Below, piece by piece: positions 26,849 to 33,649 of a stretch of 64,000 bases of DNA. Within the stretch, counting starts at the first letter, position 1, and every line of letters begins with the position of its first letter. A program made the translations under genes and the position numbers. The stretch covers positions 1-64,000 of the forward strand of contig CBIHOD010000014.1 of NCBI GenBank assembly GCA_966211815.1. The letters are read 5' to 3'. The notes under the pieces were generated by a model. The model had not been told where the DNA came from. It saw nothing but the letters and a program-made list of their open reading frames with translations, and did no database searches. Origin of the DNA: JANPCX01 sp966211815 (GTDB lineage: Bacteria; Pseudomonadota; Gammaproteobacteria; Burkholderiales; Burkholderiaceae_C).

Positions 26849-26965
26849 CTAAAGCTTTAGTTTTGGCTTTTCACCAAACTCATTGATCACATCAACTGAA
26901 GCGCCATGATTGAGCAAAATTTTTGAAACAATATTTGGCAGCCACTCGCCACCTAAGAATCCACA
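26849..26965 (-). pseudogene. Ankyrin-repeat gene fragment
   Basis: An out-of-frame minus-strand segment translates as one ankyrin-type repeat (IVSKILLNHGASVDVINEFG) and ends at TAG (26849-26851). It has no start and overlaps the end of the preceding small gene. It looks like the 3' remnant of an ankyrin protein, a common type of immunity protein in polymorphic toxin loci. Confidence 0.6.
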
Positions 26966-27234
26966 GGGAAGAATAAGAATCCTTCGCTGCGAAGAAGCCT
27001 CCAAGGAGGCATTCCCGGTTTAACCTTTTCCACTTTCAGGGTGAACGGCTTCCCTTCAATGAACTTGGCCCCTTTGCGTTCAAGCCGCTTCATCGCCTTC
27101 GCCTTCGCTGTGGCAACGGCTCGCTCCTCCGACGACGACGCGACATACTCGTTTCGGTAAAACCCGAGTTCCTTCGTGTCGCCTTCAAGAAGAAGTGGCT
27201 CCCCGACTAGGAAGACGCAAAAAACTCGAATCAT
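26953..27234 (-). CDS. Candidate immunity protein for the RHS B2 toxin
   Basis: A 93-aa protein (MIRVFCVFLVGEPLLLEG...) of no family I recognise. It begins inside the RHS B2 stop codon (ATGA, 27231-27234), the position and coupling expected of an immunity gene. It has no signal peptide, so it would act in the cytoplasm. The Lys/Glu-rich centre (AVATAKAKAMKRLERKG) is followed by a hydrophobic C-terminus (LLRSEGFLFFPVDS). The immunity role is inferred from position only. Confidence 0.6.
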   Translation of the reverse strand: MIRVFCVFLVGEPLLLEGDTKELGFYRNEYVASSSEERAVATAKAKAMKRLERKGAKFIEGKPFTLKVEKVKPGMPPWRLLRSEGFLFFPVDS

Positions 27235-29576
27235 TCAGCGGTTCCAATGCCCGTGAGATCCATCAGATCCTTGGGCAATGAGAGTGGATTGAAGAAGTCA
27301 ACTGCCTCGGCAATGTAGGCCATTGTGCAGTCCTCGCAGTCCACATGCCCTGCGACGGTCGCGGCCGCTGCGATGCCGTAGAAAATGTGCCCACCGTTTC
27401 TTGGATTCGCGTGATAGTGGGGGCGACGTCCCTCGGTGCTTCCAGTCACCCTGTCGGGATGTACCGGATCCTTGATTGCTCCGCGCCCTTTGCTGGCAGC
27501 GTTTCCGATCTTCTTTGCCATGTCGCGACTAGCCTGAAGATCCTCGCCTTTCTTGGCGAGCGTCACAGCCTCTTCATAGCTGACTGGACGGATCTTCTGA
27601 ATCCCTGTCTTGCAGATCTTGACGAGCCATACCACCGCCTTTGTCGGGGCAAGACCCGTGGGATCGGTGAACTTCGTAGGGGCATTGTTCGCGTAGGGAT
27701 ACAGCGAGAGGTTCCCCAGCGACGTGCCCGCGAGGCCGATGGGATCGGCTGAGATGTACCGCCCGGTGGACGGATCAAAGTACCGATTCCAGTTGTAGAA
27801 CAGCCCCGACTCAACATCCGCGTACTGCCCCGGATGCCGCAGCGGGAATGCGAACGCGCCCAGGGCGTCGGGGTTGGTTTCCGCCGCCGTCGTGCCGAAG
27901 GGCTCGGCCATCCAGCGCCAGCGGCGCTTGTTGGCCCGGTCCATCACCAGGCGCGGCGTGTCCAGGTGGTCGGCGTGGATGTAATACACCAGCGGCGCGT
28001 TCGCCTCATTGGCCGGGTCGGGCGTGAACACCGCCACCGGCGTCGTGCCCAGCCACACGTATTCGCGGATCGCTTTGCCCGCGCTGTCGTATTCGCCCAG
28101 CAACTGCCCTTGCTGGTCATAGGCGAACAGCACCGTGCTGGCCGCGCCGCCGCTGCTGTACTTGCGGATGCGCCGGCCCTGGTTGTCGTAGCTGTAGGTC
28201 GTCGTCACCCCGCCCTTGGTCAGCGTGAGCAGGCGGCCCGCGGTGCTGTAGACGGCCGTGTAGCCCGCGCCGGTGTCGCTCTCGGTGTTGCCCGCCACGT
28301 CGATGCCGAACTTGCGCGCCGGGTTGCTCACCTCCGTCAACCGGTTGCTCGTGTCCGCCGTGGTGTACGCCTGCGCAGCGCCGTTGAGCGTCACGCTGGT
28401 GCGGTTGCCGTTGGCGTCGTAATTGATCGTCCAGGTGCTGTTATCGACCGACACGCCGGTCAGGCGGCCCAACTCGTCGTAGCTGAACGACTGGTCCAGC
28501 GACGACAGCGTGCTGCCATTGTCGATGCGGCTGTGCTTGAACGACTTGATGCGGTCGGCTTCGTCGTACGTCAGGTCGCGGTAGGCGCTGCTCAGCGGGT
28601 AGCGCACCAGGCGGCCCCATTGGTCGTAGGTGCGCTCGTGCAGAACCGGGCCGGAGGCCATGTTCCACAGCCAGCTCTTCACGCCGCCGCCGAAGGGCTC
28701 CCACTTGATGTCCTTGATGAGGTTGACCGCGGTGCTGGCCGCGGCGTCCTTGGCAAGGTCCAGGCTCGTGGGTTGGCCTTGGATGTAGGTGACGGTCAGC
28801 TTGCGGCCCGACGGGTATTTGATCGACGTGATGCGCCCGACCGCGTCGTAGCCGTAGTCCACGGTCAGCGCCTGCCCTGCCGCGTTGGCGCCGCTGGCGG
28901 GATTCACCTGCTGCACCTCGCGGGTGACGCGGCCCTGGATGTCGTAGGTGTAGCGGTTGAAGCCGTTGGGGTGGTCGGCGCGGCTGAGCCGGCCGATGCC
29001 GGCGCCGTAATCGGCCTGGGGCTCGGTCTTGTCGTAAGTCCAGGTCAGCAGGCTGGGCGTCTTGCCGGCCTGGCTGTATTCCACGCTGACCAGGCGCTGC
29101 AGGTCGTCGTAGCTATACGTCGCCTTCACGCCGCGGCTGTCGGTGCGCGTCTTCACATTGCCGGCCGCGTCGTAGGTGTAGCTGGCCGGGCCGGTGTCGG
29201 GGCTGGCGAGCGAAGTCGTGGCGCCCAGGCCGTTTCGCGGGTATTCGGTCACCAGGCTTCGCGGGTCGGTGACCGACGTGAGGTTGTCCTGCCCGTCGTA
29301 GCCGAACTTGGTCACGCCCGACCTGGCATTGGTCGAGTTCGTCACGCGGTTCAGCGCGTCGTACTGGTTCTTCGTCGTGAAGTTGAAGTTCGCCGCGTCC
29401 TTGGCCTGGATGGTCTTGGTCCGGTTGCCGTTGGCGTCGTATTCATAGTTCACCACCGGCGCCGGCGATGTGGGCGGCGGCGCGGCCTGGACCAGCATGC
29501 TGGCGAGCGCGGTGGCGATGCCTGCGCCTAGGCGCAGGCGGTCCATTTTGTGATTGAAGTTGCTGTAGCGGTTCAT
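27231..29576 (-). CDS. RHS-repeat protein B2 (C-terminal half with toxin tip)
   Basis: A 781-aa exported RHS/YD-repeat protein. The signal peptide ends near SMLVQAAPP; the mature part begins at once with YD repeats (PAPVVNYEYDANGNRTK). More than a dozen YD motifs follow, then the RHS core signature (YFDPSTGRYISADPIGLAG, about residues 595-615). After DPTGLAP (about 640) a variable tip of about 140 aa contains KDPVHPDRVTGSTEG and RRPHYHANPRNGGHIFYG, His-rich and nuclease-like in appearance but not assignable. It starts three bases after the A4 stop, downstream of a GGGAGGG site. There is no N-terminal RHS half, PAAR or VgrG; that half is encoded separately by A4. Confidence 0.88.
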   Translation of the reverse strand: MNRYSNFNHKMDRLRLGAGIATALASMLVQAAPPPTSPAPVVNYEYDANGNRTKTIQAKDAANFNFTTKNQYDALNRVTNSTNARSGVTKFGYDGQDNLTSVTDPRSLVTEYPRNGLGATTSLASPDTGPASYTYDAAGNVKTRTDSRGVKATYSYDDLQRLVSVEYSQAGKTPSLLTWTYDKTEPQADYGAGIGRLSRADHPNGFNRYTYDIQGRVTREVQQVNPASGANAAGQALTVDYGYDAVGRITSIKYPSGRKLTVTYIQGQPTSLDLAKDAAASTAVNLIKDIKWEPFGGGVKSWLWNMASGPVLHERTYDQWGRLVRYPLSSAYRDLTYDEADRIKSFKHSRIDNGSTLSSLDQSFSYDELGRLTGVSVDNSTWTINYDANGNRTSVTLNGAAQAYTTADTSNRLTEVSNPARKFGIDVAGNTESDTGAGYTAVYSTAGRLLTLTKGGVTTTYSYDNQGRRIRKYSSGGAASTVLFAYDQQGQLLGEYDSAGKAIREYVWLGTTPVAVFTPDPANEANAPLVYYIHADHLDTPRLVMDRANKRRWRWMAEPFGTTAAETNPDALGAFAFPLRHPGQYADVESGLFYNWNRYFDPSTGRYISADPIGLAGTSLGNLSLYPYANNAPTKFTDPTGLAPTKAVVWLVKICKTGIQKIRPVSYEEAVTLAKKGEDLQASRDMAKKIGNAASKGRGAIKDPVHPDRVTGSTEGRRPHYHANPRNGGHIFYGIAAAATVAGHVDCEDCTMAYIAEAVDFFNPLSLPKDLMDLTGIGTAE

Positions 29577-29579
29577 CCC

Positions 29580-32171
29580 TCATTCCCTCCCTGTGGTTCG
29601 TTGCACGCGCCCGAGGGCGTCGAAGTCGCGGTTCAGTTGCCGGCGCAGCACGCCGTTCGGATCCTTCACGGTCTGCGTCTTGCTGTTGCCGGCGTTGTCC
29701 GGCGTGTAGTCGATGCGGTTGCCCAGGTGGTCCTTGACCACCCTCAAGCGCTGGGCCGCGTCGTACTCGTAAGAGACGAAGCTGGCGTCCGGCTGCGTCA
29801 CCTGCTTGAGCAAGCCGTTGGGCCAGTAGTCGTGGGTGGTGAGCAGGCCGCCGACGCTGGCGGTCTTCAGCCGCTGGCGGTCGTCGTAGGTGTTGACGGT
29901 GAGCAGCTTGTTGGGATCGCCGCTCTCCAGCACCTGGCCGTGCTTGTTGTATTTGGTGAAGGTGGTGACCTGCGACGCCGGGTTGGTGACGCTCTTCAGG
30001 TCGCCCTTCGTGTAGTCAGCCGTGGTGACGTCGTAGTAGGCGTACTGGGTGACCTTGCCCAACGGGTCAGTCTCGGTCAGCACCTGGCCGGCAGCGTTGT
30101 AGGTGTAGGACCAGACGCGGTCGGGCACGCTGCCGTCGCGCACAGCGGCCAAGCCCGCGCTGCCGGTGCTGTCGGTGGACGCCTGTTCGATCTTCTTGCA
30201 CAGCACCGCGATCGGCTTGCCGTCGGGCAACAGTGGCGTGTTCTGCGGGCCATTCGGTAGCTGAGGTTCGGCCTTTGCGCAATAAAGGGCAACGCCGGCA
30301 TTGAGCGGATCGGGCTGACCGTTGTAGACATAGCGCGTGATGCGCCGCGGCTCGGTGCGTTTGGTCTCCAGCGGCCAATCCGGATGCCAAGCCGTAGCGA
30401 TCTTGCGGCTGCCTTTGGGCAATGGGGCTCCGTCCTTGGTCAGGTCGCCGCAGGCGGCGGTCTTGTCCAGGCCCTCGACGCGGCGTGTTTCCAGGTTGCG
30501 ATTCAGATCGTTCGATAAACAGACTCGTGTGCCGTTGAAATCGTCGCGGCTGGCCACGTTGCCGTTCACGTCGAAGGTCTGCATGCTCGTGGAAGCCTGG
30601 CAACCGCTGCCTGCCGGCTGGCTTTGGCTCTTCAGACGCGGCGTGCCGGCCACGGTCTCGAACTCATAAGTTAGATCGGTGCCGGCGCCGGGGGGGCGCA
30701 TCGCCGGCTTGACGGGCAGCTTCCAGTAGTGGTCGCGCCAGATCACCCCGGCGGCCTCGTCAATGGTTTCCACCACGTTCCAGGCGGGCGGTGTGCCGTA
30801 GGAAAGCTGGAAGCGATCGACGCCGCCGGCAAGTTCCGTGAAGACGGCCCTGCCTTCGTCGTCGTAGCCATAGGTGGAGCGGCGCACGCCGTCCTCTGCC
30901 ACGATACCCGTGAGCGCCCAGGTCAACGATGGATGCTCATAGAGGAAAGTCTGCGGCGCCGCGCCGGGGCGGGTGATCGTCCTCAGGTTGCCTGCCGCGT
31001 CGTAACCAAAGTCCAGGTTCTTGCCGCTCGGGTCGGTGATCTTGTAAACGCGCGGCGCCTGGCCGCCGGCCGGCTTTTCGTAGAAGAGCTGCACCGCGCG
31101 ACCCGTCTGATCCTGGATACGGATGAGCAAACCCGCCGCGGGCGCCGTCGCGGCCGGTGTACCGGAGGTGCTGTACGAATAGGTAAGCTTTCTACCGCTT
31201 GCCTGAGCCACTTCCGTCAAGCGGCCCGCGGCGTCGTAGGTCTCGATCGCCTGGCGTGAGGCATCCACATAGGTCCAGGCGCCGCCAACAAGGCTCAGCG
31301 CGTCGTCGCTGCCGCCAACCGCGGCATATCGACCCGCGCTGTCGCGTGTGAAACTGACCCATTGGCCGCCACCGCGGGAGGCCTGCACGCCGAGCACGAT
31401 GCCATTGACAACTTGCAGCACCAGGCTCTTGTGCGCGGTGGACCGCCACAGTGCACCGAAGGACGGCGCCGTTGCGTTGCCGGCCATGCCGGCGCCCGGC
31501 AGGTTCGTCGGAAGCCTTTCGCTGGTGTCGTAGCGGACCGCGAAACGTTCGCCCAGCCATGAACCCAAGATTTCTTCCTGGCTCTTGGCGCCCGTCAATG
31601 GATAGATGGGGTTGCCGCCGGATGGTTGCCCGCCTCTTTTGCATTGTTGGAGGAGCACGAGCCAATAGCGGTCCACGACGGGGAGCTGGGACTCGCAATA
31701 TTGATCGGGGCCATAAAAAAATGGGAATTTCGTGGAACTCCGATCGGCAACGAAGTTCACCATCTGATAGCGCGCTGGGCAATACCCGCCGAAGCTCGGA
31801 TAGCCCATCACTTCTATTTCGCCACTCGACCGGGTCCAGATGCATTGGCCTTGGTGATCGTCCGTTGCGACGAACCGCAGCGGATACGGCCAATTGATGA
31901 ACACGGCGCGAGCGTCGCACACCGCTTGGTATGAATCGAAATACCCGGGGACGTTGGCGGGATTCGCATAGGCGGAAGTGGGTAGGAGCATTCGGGTTTG
32001 CGCATGGACGTCTGGCGCGATCAACACGTGAACGAACGCGATGCAAACCGTCAGCGTGGCGGCAAGCAATGCGGAAATGAACCGCTGTGTCGGTCTTTGC
32101 CCTTCGAGTCCCCGAGAATCGCCAGGCCGGTCGAGCCCATTTGCTTTTTGCACTAGCAGGTCCTTCCTCAT
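29580..32171 (-). CDS. RHS-repeat protein A4 (N-terminal half)
   Basis: An 863-aa protein with a signal peptide (TLTVCIAFVHVLIAPDVHAQ) and an RHS N-terminal region (GNPIYPLTGAKSQEEILGSW) followed by YD repeats (DAAGRLTEVAQASG, GYDAAGNLRTIT, YGYDDEGRAVF). It ends abruptly at FDALGRVQRTTGRE without core or toxin. The start ATG at 32171 has a strong GGAGGAG ribosome site. The last ~300 residues are nearly identical to A3 and A2, while the first ~450 differ. The codons for TGRE contain the GGGAGGG ribosome site for B2. Confidence 0.85.
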   Translation of the reverse strand: MRKDLLVQKANGLDRPGDSRGLEGQRPTQRFISALLAATLTVCIAFVHVLIAPDVHAQTRMLLPTSAYANPANVPGYFDSYQAVCDARAVFINWPYPLRFVATDDHQGQCIWTRSSGEIEVMGYPSFGGYCPARYQMVNFVADRSSTKFPFFYGPDQYCESQLPVVDRYWLVLLQQCKRGGQPSGGNPIYPLTGAKSQEEILGSWLGERFAVRYDTSERLPTNLPGAGMAGNATAPSFGALWRSTAHKSLVLQVVNGIVLGVQASRGGGQWVSFTRDSAGRYAAVGGSDDALSLVGGAWTYVDASRQAIETYDAAGRLTEVAQASGRKLTYSYSTSGTPAATAPAAGLLIRIQDQTGRAVQLFYEKPAGGQAPRVYKITDPSGKNLDFGYDAAGNLRTITRPGAAPQTFLYEHPSLTWALTGIVAEDGVRRSTYGYDDEGRAVFTELAGGVDRFQLSYGTPPAWNVVETIDEAAGVIWRDHYWKLPVKPAMRPPGAGTDLTYEFETVAGTPRLKSQSQPAGSGCQASTSMQTFDVNGNVASRDDFNGTRVCLSNDLNRNLETRRVEGLDKTAACGDLTKDGAPLPKGSRKIATAWHPDWPLETKRTEPRRITRYVYNGQPDPLNAGVALYCAKAEPQLPNGPQNTPLLPDGKPIAVLCKKIEQASTDSTGSAGLAAVRDGSVPDRVWSYTYNAAGQVLTETDPLGKVTQYAYYDVTTADYTKGDLKSVTNPASQVTTFTKYNKHGQVLESGDPNKLLTVNTYDDRQRLKTASVGGLLTTHDYWPNGLLKQVTQPDASFVSYEYDAAQRLRVVKDHLGNRIDYTPDNAGNSKTQTVKDPNGVLRRQLNRDFDALGRVQRTTGRE
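29583..30225 (-). repeat. Near-identical RHS A 3' segment, copy in A4
   Basis: About 640 bases at the 3' end of A4 are almost identical to the 3' ends of A3 (33653-34295) and A2 (36124-36765); long runs such as the block encoding ASQVTTFTKYNKHGQVLES are unchanged. The limits are approximate. Confidence 0.75.
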
Positions 32172-32314
32172 CGCTCACTCCTCCAGTGGTTGCTTTCCAG
32201 TGCCCGAGCGCGGCGAGTCGCGGCCCGGCGGGCTGCAACGCGCCACCGGGGTCCTCAACACGCTCGTCCGTCGGCCGCGGTCGTTGTTGTGGTCCAGCCG
32301 TGAAGCCGCCCGCC

Positions 32315-33646
32315 TCAGCGGGTCAGCGTGAACGTCACCACGTCGGACATGCTCCGCCCCGACAGATCCTGGACGGCCAGCTCGAACTGGTAGGTGACGG
32401 TTCCACCGTCCGGCGTTCCGCCGCAGGCGGGCTTGGGCACCGACACTTGCGCCTTGGCGCTGGCGCTGTTGGCGATGGGGCCGGAGGCTCCTGAGCGAGC
32501 GGTCCACTTGTAGCTCCTGACGCTGGAACCGCTGACGGCTTCGCCGAACCCGTCCAATGTCAAGGTGACATTGCCGTTGCACCCGGTCTTGAGCGTCTGA
32601 TCGAAGCCGGCATGCGCTTGCGGCCGGTCGGCGGGCGCGCTCGCATACAAGTAGCCGATCATCGATTTGTCGCCCAGGCTCAGGCCGATACGTTGGCCGA
32701 TGTCGGTCACGGGCTGGGGGCCTGGCGTGCCGTTGGCCGGCAGAATCCCGCAAGAGACCGCCTTCAGCGGGAACATGGTTTCCAGGCCGCCGCTTTTACT
32801 CAGCTCCTCGCGCCCGTAGTGCATCAGCGAGCAATGGTCGTAGGTGCCGTGCATCGCGCCGTCCGAAGTGTGCTTGGCGAACTGGGATTCGTAGCCGGGT
32901 CGGATGTTGGCGGTGTTGACGGCGACATAGCTGTCCCTGTCTGCTCGGGTGTGCTCATGCCAGGCACCCAAGGCGTGCAGGAGTTCGTGGGTGGCGGAAG
33001 CAGCCGCGGTATCGAAAGGGTTGCCGGCATTCAACCGGAGGACTTGCACGCCCCCGGCTCGCCCCACGGAGGAAGAGCCAGCGTAGTTCGGGTCGGTCTC
33101 GGGCTGCACCGAGACGACGTCGTACACCGTCTCCGTGCCCACCGTCCTGCTGCTGCTGTATTTCGGGTCGCGCGAGAAGCGCACCGGGGTGTTCCGGGAG
33201 ATGTGCCACATGGCCGAGCGCAGCGCGCCCAATTGGCTGGCCGGCGCTTTCGTCGCGTCGTAGAACACCACGCCGTTCTGCCAACGCGAGGCGTTGCTGC
33301 GGTAGACGCCCAGGGCGCGCCGCCGTTGTTCATCGGGGTGCGCGGCCACCTGCTCGGTGGTACCAAGGATCACGTCGCCTTGGAAATAGGCCCACCCGTC
33401 GCGGTCTTCAAACGTGATCTCTTCCAGGTTATGACCATCGAAGGCGTACCACCCCTGGACCCATTGCGCTTGCGCCTTGCTTGCGGCAGCAGGCGTGTGG
33501 GCAGCGTCTTGCGGCTGGCTGGTCGACGTTTCCTGCGACCCGCCGCCGCAGGCGCTCAGTACCGCGGCAGCGGTGGTGGCCAGAACCATGGTTCCCAGTA
33601 ACTTGTTCACTGATCGATCCCTCTTGTTTATTTGAATGAAATTCAT
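32315..33646 (-). CDS. Astacin-like (M12A) metalloprotease lipoprotein
   Basis: A 443-aa predicted lipoprotein. The lipobox LSAC places the acylated Cys at about residue 33, followed by GGGS, compatible with outer-membrane sorting. The zinc motif HELLHALGAWHEHTRADRD at 220-238 is a textbook astacin HExxHxxGxxHExxR, and SLMHYGR near 273 is the Met-turn. The C-terminal ~110 aa look like an Ig/PKD-type domain. It starts four bases after the RHS A3 stop, using a GGGAGGG site embedded in the A3 C-terminal codons. Its placement between RHS genes suggests it processes or releases RHS proteins, but it could be an independent effector. Confidence 0.85.
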   Translation of the reverse strand: MNFIQINKRDRSVNKLLGTMVLATTAAAVLSACGGGSQETSTSQPQDAAHTPAAASKAQAQWVQGWYAFDGHNLEEITFEDRDGWAYFQGDVILGTTEQVAAHPDEQRRRALGVYRSNASRWQNGVVFYDATKAPASQLGALRSAMWHISRNTPVRFSRDPKYSSSRTVGTETVYDVVSVQPETDPNYAGSSSVGRAGGVQVLRLNAGNPFDTAAASATHELLHALGAWHEHTRADRDSYVAVNTANIRPGYESQFAKHTSDGAMHGTYDHCSLMHYGREELSKSGGLETMFPLKAVSCGILPANGTPGPQPVTDIGQRIGLSLGDKSMIGYLYASAPADRPQAHAGFDQTLKTGCNGNVTLTLDGFGEAVSGSSVRSYKWTARSGASGPIANSASAKAQVSVPKPACGGTPDGGTVTYQFELAVQDLSGRSMSDVVTFTLTR

Positions 33647-33649
33647 TCC

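Noticed and set aside
27834..29531. 565-aa plus-strand open frame opposite RHS B2
   Set aside because: Antisense shadow; the minus-strand frame has YD repeats, core and signal peptide.
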